The notes under the pieces were generated by a model. It had not been told where the DNA came from. It did not search any database and saw only the letters and a program-made list of their open reading frames with translations. This document shows positions 25,618-34,069 of a stretch of 64,000 bases of DNA, piece after piece (the stretch's first letter is position 1; every line of letters begins with the position of its first letter). Location of the stretch: positions 110,217 through 174,216 of the forward strand of contig NZ_JRFE01000026.1 of assembly GCF_000756305.1 (NCBI RefSeq). The letters are read 5' to 3'. The stretch is from Myxosarcina sp. GI1 (GTDB taxonomy: Bacteria > Cyanobacteriota > Cyanobacteriia > Cyanobacteriales > Xenococcaceae). The translations under genes and the position numbers were made by a program.

Positions 25618-26088
25618 ATGTCACAGCTAGACTGTCCCTGTGGGAGTAACCAACCATATCGAGACTGTTGCCTAGTGTATCTATCGGGCAAAGCAACTGC
25701 ACTAACGGCAGAAAAATTGATGCGATCGCGCTATACGGCTTTTTGTCAGGGTAAGATAGATTATTTAATTGCTACGCTTCATCCCGACAAGCGTAAATTT
25801 GACGATCGCCTACAACTGGCTAAAAGTATTCACAATACCGATTGGCTAGGACTAAAAGTCATCGCTACTAACAAAGGACAGTCAAAAGACGAGCTTGGTT
25901 TCGTCGAATTTGTGGCAGTTTATCGAGTCAGCGAACCACAACAGCTACACGAACGCTCTCGGTTTGTTAAAGAAAGCGATCGCTGGTTTTATGTAGATGG
26001 CGTTTTTCTACCGCCAATAATTCCCAAGCGCAATGAACCCTGTTGGTGTGGTAGTGGCAAAAAATATAAAAAATGTCATGGTGTTTAA
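25618..26088 (+). CDS. YchJ family (UPF0225) protein with two SEC-C motifs
   Basis: 156 residues. Zinc-binding SEC-C-like motifs lie at both ends: CPCGSNQPYRDCC (residues 6-18) and CWCGSGKKYKKCH (near 143-155). Between them is the NTF2-like core (LMRSRYTAFCQGKIDYLIAT), the YchJ signature. The role is unknown; the family is widespread and the SEC-C motif suggests ribosome- or SecB-like protein contacts. It diverges from aroC across an 89-bp spacer. Confidence 0.9.
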   Translation: MSQLDCPCGSNQPYRDCCLVYLSGKATALTAEKLMRSRYTAFCQGKIDYLIATLHPDKRKFDDRLQLAKSIHNTDWLGLKVIATNKGQSKDELGFVEFVAVYRVSEPQQLHERSRFVKESDRWFYVDGVFLPPIIPKRNEPCWCGSGKKYKKCHGV

Positions 26089-26090
26089 TT

Positions 26091-26118
26091 GAGTAGCGAG
26101 TAGCGAGTAGCAAGTAGG
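26091..26118. repeat. Tandem heptamer repeat (GAGTAGC)n
   Basis: Four consecutive heptamers: GAGTAGC three times, then AAGTAGG. It belongs to the short tandemly repeated repetitive (STRR) class typical of cyanobacterial spacers; related copies occur near 2180, 21622 and 55303. Confidence 0.7.
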
Positions 26119-26203
26119 TATCTAAGAATAATTACTTACACATTAAACTGTTCCCCTTTCCCCGTTCCCTATTTCTTATTCTCTAATCTAAATAAACTTC
26201 GAT

Positions 26204-27139
26204 TTAAACCATAGGCTTCCAGCTTTGGTTTTTATGACCAAAAGTAAATATTTCAGGATGGAGTATTTCTGCTAGTATTTCTGTCGAATCGACTAATCTA
26301 GGTCCTGGTCGATTAAAGTAGGAGTTACCATCTACTAAATAAACTCTGTTATTTTTTACTGCCTTTAAACTCTTCCAGCCAGGACGTTTAGTCAAAACTC
26401 GTGATTCTCGTTCGGTACGTTCTAGATCGAAACCACAAGGCATAATAATAATTACTTCTGGATCTAGATCGAGCAAACTTTCCCAAAAGAGGTAAGGAGA
26501 ATTTTCACCTTTTACACTGAGTAGCGATTTTCCTCCAGCAACTTCAATTAGTTCGGGAATCCAGTTACCTGCTGTCATTAATGGCTCGACCCATTCTAAG
26601 GCTACTACAGTCGGTATTTCAGTCGCCCGCTGTTTGTTTTTTTTGGCGATCGCTTCCATACGAGATTGCAGTTCAAAGATAACGGGAAAAGCGTCAATTT
26701 TTAAAGCTTGAGCCACTCTTTCGATATCTTGCCAAACTTCTGCTAGTAAATTTGGCTGGAGAGAAATAATCTGAGGCTTAAAATTAGAATTAGTAAGTTC
26801 GGCTATAGCTCGTTCTACATCTGCTAAATTAACCGCGCATACATCGCATTGGTCTTGAGTAATAATATGAGTTGGTTTGAGTTGCCCCAAAACTTCAGTT
26901 TTAATTTTGTAGATGCTTAGTGCATTTTGTAGCAAAGTTTGTACATCGGCATCTATTTGACCGCTTCGTTTATCCGTATTTAATCTAGCTTCGGTACATA
27001 CGGGTAAATCTCTAACATCTGGAGGATAATCGCATTCATGAGAGCGTCCTACCAATGCCTCGCTAATACCCAAACAAGCAACGATCTCTGTAGCACTAGG
27101 AAGAAGTGAAACAATTCTCAGATTGTTTTTTTTGCTCAT
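26204..27139 (-). CDS. BtuF-like cobalamin/iron-type substrate-binding domain protein, cytoplasmic type
   Basis: 311 residues of the periplasmic-binding fold (PF01497): RIVSLLPSATEIVACLGISE (residues 9-28), ALVGRSHECDYP, and PTHIITQDQCDVCAV. The ending DLDPEVIIIMPCGF and NRVYLVDGNSYFNRPGPRLVD is also conserved in this subgroup. There is no signal peptide or lipobox, as in the well-known soluble cobalamin-binding subgroup. No ABC permease or ATPase is adjacent and no cobalamin riboswitch was seen upstream. A metabolic or regulatory role rather than transport is likely. Confidence 0.82.
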   Translation of the reverse strand: MSKKNNLRIVSLLPSATEIVACLGISEALVGRSHECDYPPDVRDLPVCTEARLNTDKRSGQIDADVQTLLQNALSIYKIKTEVLGQLKPTHIITQDQCDVCAVNLADVERAIAELTNSNFKPQIISLQPNLLAEVWQDIERVAQALKIDAFPVIFELQSRMEAIAKKNKQRATEIPTVVALEWVEPLMTAGNWIPELIEVAGGKSLLSVKGENSPYLFWESLLDLDPEVIIIMPCGFDLERTERESRVLTKRPGWKSLKAVKNNRVYLVDGNSYFNRPGPRLVDSTEILAEILHPEIFTFGHKNQSWKPMV

Positions 27140-27225
27140 GTTAACTTACCAGAATCGAATTTTTCGCCGCATAAGATAAAGTTACTACTACTTCTCACTA
27201 ACTTGTCAATAAACCCAGATTTATT

Positions 27226-27870
27226 TTATTGTTGAAATTGCTGTAATAACCAAGTACCAACTTGTGTATGATTACTTTGTCGCGATCGCACTAAAGCCTC
27301 AGTTAATACATTAATTTCTAGTCCTGGTAGGATTGTTGATTCGGTAACTCTTCTACTTCCTCTATTTTCGATCTTAAAAGCCATCACTAGGGCATTGTGT
27401 ACGTCAACAATCCAATATTCGGCTATTTCTAACTCTTCGTATAGTAATCTTTTTGCTCCCAGATCGTCCGATAGAGAAGTGTTGGCAATCTCAATTACCA
27501 AATCTGGTGTGGGATATTCATCTAAATTAATTACTCCCGTTCCCCAAGGAATAGCATCGGCATTATCTCCTACATAACAGGATAAATCTGGTTGAAACTC
27601 TTTAAAGCCAGTTTTACGATAGCTACAGTTGTCGCGAATATCTATAGCTATCTGCTTTGAAATAGCAAATAGGCTAGTTGCCGTCTGAATACTACAATGA
27701 TCTTTTGAATGGTCATTACCAATTGGAGTCATTTCAATTCTATATTTGCCATCGTAATAATAGCCTTTTGTTTTCTTGCAGTCGGGATGTTCGATATTTT
27801 GCAGATATTCATCCCAGGTAGCAGTTACCCAAGTATCCGTTATTAGTTTGGTAGGTGAAGTAGCAATCAT
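27226..27870 (-). CDS. Uma2 family (DUF820) restriction-endonuclease-fold protein
   Basis: 214 residues of the PD-(D/E)XK superfamily family expanded in cyanobacteria. Motifs: EFQPDLSCYVG (about 92-102), PTPDLVIEIANTSL (about 121-134), and KRLLYEELEIAEYWIVDV, with the catalytic D and E-x-A/K pattern in PDLVIEI and the Lys in KRLLYEE. Function in vivo is uncertain. It lies beside the gene remnant at 27916-28071. Confidence 0.85.
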   Translation of the reverse strand: MIATSPTKLITDTWVTATWDEYLQNIEHPDCKKTKGYYYDGKYRIEMTPIGNDHSKDHCSIQTATSLFAISKQIAIDIRDNCSYRKTGFKEFQPDLSCYVGDNADAIPWGTGVINLDEYPTPDLVIEIANTSLSDDLGAKRLLYEELEIAEYWIVDVHNALVMAFKIENRGSRRVTESTILPGLEINVLTEALVRSRQSNHTQVGTWLLQQFQQ

Positions 27871-28360
27871 AAACTATCGCAGCGTTAGCAAAGCTTTCTA
27901 TACTAAAAGAATAACTCAATACACCAGAGGAATTAATCTTTTGGTTTGTTGTCGATATCTTTGGTAATCATCGCCAAATTCTCGAACTAACATATCTTCT
28001 TCGATCGCAATTCTCTTACCAAACCAGACTAAATTTACAAAGATTAAAGCAGCTAAGGATAAAATATTTTGCTAAATCTCAGTACATCTTTCATAAGCTA
28101 TATTAAATAGATAAATATACAGGTTACTTGGTAAATAATTTTGTAGTAATGCTTATACTATAAAATATACATAAAACGTCTTTCAACAAAGTACAAACTG
28201 CGATCGCATATACTCAGATCGTCAGCAAAATTTTTACTAATGGAAGACAATTTTAGCAGCGATCGTAAAAACTATAATAATACAGTCATAATATATTATA
28301 TAGCCGATCGAACGTTCTAAAGAAGATGATTCTAAAAGTTTTTAATTAAAATTAATTTTA
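27871..28360. other. Intergenic region with a methyltransferase gene remnant
   Basis: About 490 bp. It contains a 5'-truncated methyltransferase fragment (27916-28071, minus) and then AT-rich sequence with several alternating AT palindromes (near 28290) and no further gene. Confidence 0.5.
27916..28071 (-). pseudogene. C-terminal remnant of an ICMT/PEMT-type membrane methyltransferase
   Basis: Reading the minus strand from 28071, the frame ILSLAALIFVNLVWFGKRIA then IEEDMLVREFGDDYQRYRQQ then TKRLIPLVY ends at a TGA at 27916-27918. The end pattern (R..EE..L...FG..Y..Y...T.RLIP) is that of isoprenylcysteine carboxyl methyltransferase/phospholipid methyltransferase-like proteins. An in-frame TAG (28072-28074) and the absence of the SAM-binding N-terminal helices show that only about 51 codons survive. 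No start codon is present. Confidence 0.5.
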
Positions 28361-29734
28361 TTACTCAAATTTGTTCAATCTTTCTAAAACTAGTTCACGG
28401 TATCTAATTGCCATTGATTCAGCATTTTCATAGACTAATTGCGGATTTTTAAGCATATCGCCTGGGTCTATTTCAAGCTCTTTGGTAGAGACAGAAACAC
28501 GTCCTTTGTGAATGTCCATCCAAATAATTAACGCTTTTATATCATCGCCAACTCTAAAAATATTATATAAATCTTCTAAGCCTATAGAAACCTGGGAGAC
28601 TTCAGAAATATGCAACAAAACTGTTATATTATCTGTCTGAATAAACAAACCGTACTTTTTAATTGCAAGTATCTTTCCTGTTATTAAATCCCCGACTTTG
28701 ATTTGTTTTAATCTAAAATAAGTTAATGCTTTTCGATTACTAATTACTACAGAACGGCTTCTTGAATATAATCTAATTATTTTAAAAGGAATTTTAGTTT
28801 TGAATTTGTTGTTTTTAAAAAGTTGGCAACTTATATGACTGTCGGGAAGAAAAGCACTTACGCCTTCAAGATTAACTAAAAATCCATTGTTTACTGTATT
28901 TCTTTTAGCTTGTTGACAGTAAAATATTGTCTTTTCTTGGTCTACCTGTTGTAATCTTTCCCAACCTATTTGACGCTCTAGTTCTTTAATAGATAGTCCA
29001 AGTGTTTCACTGTAAGGATAATGATAAATACTAGAAACTAAAAACTCACGAATTAAGTTAATATGTAAAACTTCTTTGCAAGATTTAGCCCAAACTGATA
29101 CATCTCTCAATTCAATACATGCAAGTTTCTCGGCTCCAATATCAATTAACGCATAGCTGTCTTTTAATTCTATTACTTTACCTATAACAATATCACCTAA
29201 AGAGTAATTTTTTGTACTCTCTAATGTCCAGCGATGACTTGCAAATATTTCATTATAAACATTGTTTTTTCTAACAGCTACAAACTTTATCGGTATTTTT
29301 ATTCCAACTAATTTTTGATTTGATGTTTTGGTCTTAAGATAGATATTAGAAACAATAAAATTTCGATTTTCTACCTTTATTAATACTCCATAATCATAAG
29401 CTTGAATGACTTCACTGTATATTGTTACATCTTCTGCTGCTAATTGCTCTAATCTCTTTATCCTTCTTAAATATTCTAATTCAACAATTGACAAATAGTA
29501 TTCATCGGTTTTGTAATATCTGGCAGTATAATCTATCGCGATCGCAAATTCATAAACTCGATTGAGTTGTAAAACTTCTTCAATTGATTTTATTTCTTGA
29601 GTAGATGCAACCTCCTTGATAATATAAACTGGTTCACAGTCTTCTATCTTAATTAAAGCTTTTGATGGTTCTATTCCAATAACTTTACCTAATACAATAT
29701 CACCTCGCTTAAATTTTTTTAATTGTTTGTTCAT
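28361..29734 (-). CDS. Ribosomal protein S1-like protein with about five S1 domains
   Basis: 457 residues. Successive OB-fold S1 motifs lie at about 9-75 (GDIVLGKVIGIEPSKALIKI), 100-170 (YSEVIQAYDYGVLIKVENR), 176-250 (GDIVIGKVIELKDSYALIDI), 268-335 (NTVNNGFLVNLEGVSAFLPD) and 343-418 (VGDLITGKILAIKKYGLFIQ). The last three copy the order of cyanobacterial S1, including the ISVSTKELEIDPGDML-like end, while the first two look like an extra, degenerate copy of domains 1-2. Codon use is more AT-rich than in neighbours. It may bind mRNA as an S1 paralogue; rpsA itself is expected elsewhere. Function is inferred from family only. Confidence 0.75.
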   Translation of the reverse strand: MNKQLKKFKRGDIVLGKVIGIEPSKALIKIEDCEPVYIIKEVASTQEIKSIEEVLQLNRVYEFAIAIDYTARYYKTDEYYLSIVELEYLRRIKRLEQLAAEDVTIYSEVIQAYDYGVLIKVENRNFIVSNIYLKTKTSNQKLVGIKIPIKFVAVRKNNVYNEIFASHRWTLESTKNYSLGDIVIGKVIELKDSYALIDIGAEKLACIELRDVSVWAKSCKEVLHINLIREFLVSSIYHYPYSETLGLSIKELERQIGWERLQQVDQEKTIFYCQQAKRNTVNNGFLVNLEGVSAFLPDSHISCQLFKNNKFKTKIPFKIIRLYSRSRSVVISNRKALTYFRLKQIKVGDLITGKILAIKKYGLFIQTDNITVLLHISEVSQVSIGLEDLYNIFRVGDDIKALIIWMDIHKGRVSVSTKELEIDPGDMLKNPQLVYENAESMAIRYRELVLERLNKFE

Positions 29735-29794
29735 ATTGTTTTTGATTGGTATAGATAAGAGTTGATTAATAACTCATTTCTACATTTAACTAAT

Positions 29795-29879
29795 AATTAA
29801 AACTCTCCTTTCAATGCTGCATTACAACGACGCATATTGTTGGATCGTCTGTAAAACTGTCCACGCTTAAAGAATAATT
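29795..29879 (-). repeat. Decayed second copy of the ileS 3' end
   Basis: 85 bp that match the last 80-odd bp of ileS (30353-30438) with about 88 percent identity and one single-base gap that removes the frame. It includes the equivalent of the ileS stop and the LKGEF tail. It sits downstream of the DUF6888-DUF6887 pair, so the pair is bracketed by two ileS ends. Confidence 0.8.
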
Positions 29880-29893
29880 TTAGTATTGCATTG

Positions 29894-30103
29894 CTAACTA
29901 CTTTTAGATTGAGTAACTTTTCGTCGAATTAAATTGTCAACTTTTTGTATATCTTCAGGAGTTTCTGCCATAGAATAGGTTGTAGAAGAAGTTTCCGAAG
30001 TATAGCAATCTACAAAAGCTTGAAACGCAGATTTATTGTTAGGATGCTTAATTAAATAGGCTCTTAATTCATTTTTTGTCATTTTATCGAAATCTACTTT
30101 CAT
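29894..30103 (-). CDS. DUF6887 family small protein
   Basis: 69 residues: FDKMTKNELRAYLIKHPNNK at the N-terminus is the family's conserved helix-turn block. The remainder (AFQAFVDCYTSETSST, then a charged tail) is variable. Its ATG is the A of the upstream gene's TAA (TAATG at 30101-30105), so translation is coupled. The partner upstream is DUF6888-like; these two families are often neighbours in cyanobacteria, and the pairing looks toxin-antitoxin-like, but no activity is known to me. Confidence 0.75.
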   Translation of the reverse strand: MKVDFDKMTKNELRAYLIKHPNNKSAFQAFVDCYTSETSSTTYSMAETPEDIQKVDNLIRRKVTQSKSS

Positions 30104-30276
30104 TATAAGAACCTCCAGTTACCATTAGAATAAATTTCTATTTGTATATCATCTCCAGCCAGAATAAAAACATTTCTTGTTCTTTCATCTATTCTAACGA
30201 TGAAAATTGGTGTGAATGTATTGGTTAAAGATTGACACAAAATTACAGTAATTCCTTGATTGGCTGTTGGTAAAAT
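30103..30276 (-). CDS. DUF6888 family small protein with an ATT start
   Basis: 57 codons, easily missed since no ATG, GTG or TTG opens it: the frame starts ATT TTA CCA after a GAGGGAA Shine-Dalgarno-like sequence four bases upstream. It encodes SLTNTFTPIFIVRIDERTR then NVFILAGDDIQIEIYSNGNW, the DUF6888 pattern (FILAGE..EI.I...G.WRF). The stop TAA overlaps the ATG of DUF6887. Either ATT is used, or an ATG was mutated and translation starts weakly (a TTG at codon 13 is the only other choice, and would lose conserved residues). Family recalled, not searched. Confidence 0.6.
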   Translation of the reverse strand: MLPTANQGITVILCQSLTNTFTPIFIVRIDERTRNVFILAGDDIQIEIYSNGNWRFL

Positions 30277-30354
30277 TGCTTTCCCTCACTGTTTTATTTT
30301 TGGTTACAAGTGCTATAAAGATAATTTAGAAATTACCCCTAAAATAAACTAAAA

Positions 30355-33282
30355 TTAAAACTCTCCCTTCAAGGCTGCATCACAACGATCGCAAATTGTC
30401 GGATCGTTAGCAAAACTGCCCACGCTTAAAGAATAATTCCAACAGCGATCGCATTTTTCGCCATCGGCTTTAACTACAGCAATAGAAGCAATATTAAAAT
30501 CACTTTTATACTTTTCTTGGGCGATTGCATCTGCTGAATCTACAAGTTCTACTTGAGAAGCTAAAAAGAAATAGCGTAGTTCGTCTACGTTTGTCTCACT
30601 TAAAATATCGGAAGAATTATAAGACGCTAATTTTTGGCGTAACTCTGTATCGGGAATATAAAGTAACACTTTAGCATCCAAAGAAGAACCAATCGCCTTA
30701 TCTTTTCTGGCTTCTTCCATTACTTTGTTAACTTCATCTCTTAGAGTACGGATCGTATTCCAGAATTTATTTAATTCTGGTTTTTTCCATTCCTCCTCTA
30801 CTTTTACCCAACCAGATTCAAACACCGACTTATAATCCATTTCGTAAGGTAAAGATTGCCAAATATCTTCAGCCATGTGAGATAATACTGGCGCGATCGC
30901 TTTAGCTAAATTTTCTACTGCAATGGCTAGTACCGTCTGACAGCTACGACGACGAAAAGAGTCTACATTACTGATATAAAGCCTATCTTTGGCAATATCG
31001 AGATAAAAATTAGACAGATCGACGACGCAAAAGTTTTGTACCGTTTGGAAGAAACGATAAAATTGATAGCTGTCGTAAGCATTAGTAATGTCTGCAAACA
31101 CTTCGGTAATGCGATGCAGCATATATTTATCTAGTTCGGGCAAGTCTGCATAAGCGACAGCGTTTTGTTTGGGATCGAAGTCATGTAAGTTACCGAGTAA
31201 GAAACGCGCCGTATTGCGAATCTTACGATAAATGTCTGCAAGCTGTTTGAGAATATTACCTCCAATACGAACGTCAGAAGAATAATCGACAGAAGATACC
31301 CATAAACGCAAAACATCAGCACCATAGGGAGGTTCTTTTTTCTGGTTATTTCCGCCTTCAATGATGATGTTAGGATCGACACCATTACCCAGAGACTTAC
31401 TCATTTTGCGCCCCTGTTCGTCTACAACATAGCCGTGAGTCAGGACAGTTTTATAAGGTGCGATGTCGTTAACCGCGACGCTGGTAAGCAAACTAGACTG
31501 AAACCAACCCCGATGCTGATCCGATCCTTCTAAATACATATCGACGGGATATTTTAAATCTCTTTGTTTGGCTACCGCTGCCCAAGAAGAACCAGAGTCA
31601 AACCAGACATCCATCGTATCCGTACCCTTGCGATAGGTGCGTCCGTTATTAAGATATGATTCGGGTAATAACTCCTCTACTGATAATTCCCACCAGGCAT
31701 CAGAACCTTTTTCGGCAATAATATTTTTAACGTAGGCGATGGTTTCTTCGGTTAATAGTGGTTCGTTAGTTTCCTTATCGTAGAATACGGGAATTGGTAC
31801 GCCCCAACTGCGCTGACGAGAAATACACCAGTCGGAACGTTCTCTGACCATCGGCGTAATGCGATTTTCTCCTTGAGCGGGAATCCAGGTTACAGTACCG
31901 ATGGCTTTTAAAGCCTCATCGCGGAAGCCTTCTACTGAAGCAAACCACTGTTCTGTAGCGCGAAATATGGTTGGTTTTTTAGTGCGCCAGTCGTAGGGAT
32001 ATTTGTGGGCGTAGGTTTCGTGTTTGAGTAAAGAACCTGCTTCAGTTAGGGCTTCGATAATGGCATTATTTCCTTCGCTAACCTTTTCGTTACCTTTAGC
32101 AATAACGTTTAAACCTGCAAACTTACCTGCCTCTTCGGTAAATTTGCCGCCATCATCTACAGGCGAAATAATAGGTAAACCATATTTTTGCCCCGTGATA
32201 TAGTCTTCTTGTCCGTGTCCAGGTGCGGTATGAACCAATCCCGTACCAGATTCGGTAGTAATGTAGTCACCACCAATAACTACTGGACTTTCTCTGTCAA
32301 ACAAAGGATGGCGATAAGTCGTACCTTCTAAAGCTTTACCTTTTAAAGTAGTTTTTACGGTTAAATCTCGTTCTAAGGTTGCTGATAATCTTTCCACCAA
32401 ATCTTTAGCAACTATTAAATAAGATGCATTTTCCTTTGCTGCCATTGCTTCTACAGTTGGTAAAGGCGGGTTTAATTCCACAACCGCATATTCTAAATCG
32501 CCATTGACGGCAACCGCTAAGTTACCAGGAATAGTCCAGGGTGTCGTCGTCCAAATCGCGACGTTTAAATTAGGCAGATATTCTTCTAATGCTTTTGCGC
32601 CCTCTCCTAACTCAGTTACGGTAAACGCGGCATAGATACTAGGAGAAGTATGCCCTTCGGGATATTCTAATTCTGCTTCTGCTAATGCCGTACGAGAACT
32701 AGGACTCCAATGAACGGGTTTTAAACCGCGATAGATATAGCCTTTTAACGCCATATCTCCAAATACGCCAATCTGCGCGGCTTCGTATTCGGGAGTAAGA
32801 GTTAAATAGGGATGCTGCCAGTTGCCCCAAATACCATATCGCTCAAAGCCTTCACACTGTTCTTGCTGTGCTTCTAAGGCAAATTCCTTGGCTTTTTGTC
32901 GTAGTTTTAAAGGAGTAAGTTCTTTTCTTTCTTTAGATTTAATTTTCTGTAAAACTTTTAGTTCTATAGGCAGTCCATGACAGTCCCAACCAGGAATATA
33001 GTCTGTCTTATGACCCTGTAGCAACTTGTATTTATTGATAATATCTTTAAGAATTTTATTCAGCGCATGACCCATGTGTAGCGAACCATTGGCATAAGGT
33101 GGTCCATCATGGAGAATAAAAGCTTCTTTAGGATTATGCTGCGACAATTGCTCGTAAATTCGGTTTTCCGCCCAAAATTGCTGCAATTCTGGTTCGCGTA
33201 CTTTAGAGTTTGCCCGCATACTAAAATCGGTTTGGGGCAGATTTACGGTATCCTTATAGCTCTTTGCTTCTGTCACAGTCAA
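30355..33282 (-). CDS. ileS: Isoleucyl-tRNA synthetase
   Basis: 975 residues, class I aaRS. The HIGH-type motif is PYANGSLHMGHALNK (about 62-76), the editing domain follows (TTPWTIPG..LAVAV), and the KMSKS loop is GRKMSKSLGNG (about 627-637). The C-terminal zinc finger has CDRCW near 945 and CDRCDAAL at the end. Length fits bacterial IleRS. The start ATG at 33280-33282 is reasonable. A decayed copy of its 3' end lies about 475 bp downstream, bracketing the DUF6888-DUF6887 pair. Confidence 0.98.
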   Translation of the reverse strand: MTVTEAKSYKDTVNLPQTDFSMRANSKVREPELQQFWAENRIYEQLSQHNPKEAFILHDGPPYANGSLHMGHALNKILKDIINKYKLLQGHKTDYIPGWDCHGLPIELKVLQKIKSKERKELTPLKLRQKAKEFALEAQQEQCEGFERYGIWGNWQHPYLTLTPEYEAAQIGVFGDMALKGYIYRGLKPVHWSPSSRTALAEAELEYPEGHTSPSIYAAFTVTELGEGAKALEEYLPNLNVAIWTTTPWTIPGNLAVAVNGDLEYAVVELNPPLPTVEAMAAKENASYLIVAKDLVERLSATLERDLTVKTTLKGKALEGTTYRHPLFDRESPVVIGGDYITTESGTGLVHTAPGHGQEDYITGQKYGLPIISPVDDGGKFTEEAGKFAGLNVIAKGNEKVSEGNNAIIEALTEAGSLLKHETYAHKYPYDWRTKKPTIFRATEQWFASVEGFRDEALKAIGTVTWIPAQGENRITPMVRERSDWCISRQRSWGVPIPVFYDKETNEPLLTEETIAYVKNIIAEKGSDAWWELSVEELLPESYLNNGRTYRKGTDTMDVWFDSGSSWAAVAKQRDLKYPVDMYLEGSDQHRGWFQSSLLTSVAVNDIAPYKTVLTHGYVVDEQGRKMSKSLGNGVDPNIIIEGGNNQKKEPPYGADVLRLWVSSVDYSSDVRIGGNILKQLADIYRKIRNTARFLLGNLHDFDPKQNAVAYADLPELDKYMLHRITEVFADITNAYDSYQFYRFFQTVQNFCVVDLSNFYLDIAKDRLYISNVDSFRRRSCQTVLAIAVENLAKAIAPVLSHMAEDIWQSLPYEMDYKSVFESGWVKVEEEWKKPELNKFWNTIRTLRDEVNKVMEEARKDKAIGSSLDAKVLLYIPDTELRQKLASYNSSDILSETNVDELRYFFLASQVELVDSADAIAQEKYKSDFNIASIAVVKADGEKCDRCWNYSLSVGSFANDPTICDRCDAALKGEF

Positions 33283-33368
33283 TCTCGATCTGGCTAGGGG
33301 TTTGTTTATTTGTATATTATTACGCGATCGATTAAATATAATAAACAGAATTTGCGCTGTACAATCTC

Positions 33369-33809
33369 ATGACAAAAGTGTATTTGGATACTAGTGTGTA
33401 TCAGCGTCCTTTTGACGACCAAACCCAGCCTAAAATTTTTCTAGAAACGCAAGCTGTCGCGATTGTTATGCAAATGGTAGAGACCAAAGCGATCGCTCTA
33501 GTTGGTTCTTCAGTGTTAGAATACGAGAATAGCCGAAATCCTTATCTCATTAAGCAAGAGGCTATGAATCGATATCTTCAGCTAGCTGAATTTCGGCAGA
33601 CAGTAAATGAAGTAATTAGACAAAGAGCCGAACAGTTAGAGCATAATGGAATTAAAGCCATTGATGCGTTACACGTTGCTTTTGCTGAGGCTAGCAATTG
33701 TGATTATTTAGTTACCTGCGACAAACGGTTAATAAATAGATGTTCTGAGTTAACGCTGAAGGTAATAAATCCAGTTAATTTTGTGGTGGAGATAGACAGT
33801 GACAATTAA
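33369..33809 (+). CDS. PIN-domain protein, probable VapC-like toxin
   Basis: 146 residues. PIN nuclease fold: KVYLDTSVYQRPFDD (Asp7), the E in EYENSRNP (about 51), the KAIDALHVAFAEASNCDYLV segment with its central Asp, and VTCDKRL. These give the four acidic metal ligands. It overlaps the next gene by 11 bp, a typical toxin-antitoxin arrangement but with the toxin first. It is probably an RNase; its target is unknown. Confidence 0.8.
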   Translation: MTKVYLDTSVYQRPFDDQTQPKIFLETQAVAIVMQMVETKAIALVGSSVLEYENSRNPYLIKQEAMNRYLQLAEFRQTVNEVIRQRAEQLEHNGIKAIDALHVAFAEASNCDYLVTCDKRLINRCSELTLKVINPVNFVVEIDSDN

Positions 33810-34017
33810 AGTGAAGAATGAGCAACAAATTTTACAAGAAGGGCTTCAAGTTCTGTTAGCAAATATGGAGCCATCGAAAGTTGCTCGTTTTTGTGCAGCT
33901 TGTAATTTGGGAAGTGGAGATTATTTAAAACTTAAGGATGAGCTTTTTGAACGAGAATCGGTAGCAAGTTTATACTCCAAAATTTTAGAATTTCAGGAAT
34001 CGAAGGGCGAAGCTTAA
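33799..34017 (+). CDS. Putative antitoxin partner of the PIN toxin
   Basis: 72 residues starting with GTG inside the PIN gene (overlap 11 bp). Mostly helical (QQILQEGLQVLLANMEPSKV, YSKILEFQESKGEA). No ribbon-helix-helix or AbrB-type motif is clear, so its family is unknown to me. Position and size suit an antitoxin. The toxin-first order occurs in some PIN systems. Confidence 0.6.
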   Translation: MTIKVKNEQQILQEGLQVLLANMEPSKVARFCAACNLGSGDYLKLKDELFERESVASLYSKILEFQESKGEA

Positions 34018-34069
34018 AATTAACCCTGCTTTGAGTTTATATACTTAAATTGATAGTCGATCGTCCTCT

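Noticed and set aside
26091-26118. CRISPR array
   Set aside because: Repeats are 7 bp tandem units without spacers; no cas gene in the window.
27140-27225. Cobalamin riboswitch before the BtuF-like gene
   Set aside because: The spacer is too short and lacks the B12-box-like sequence.
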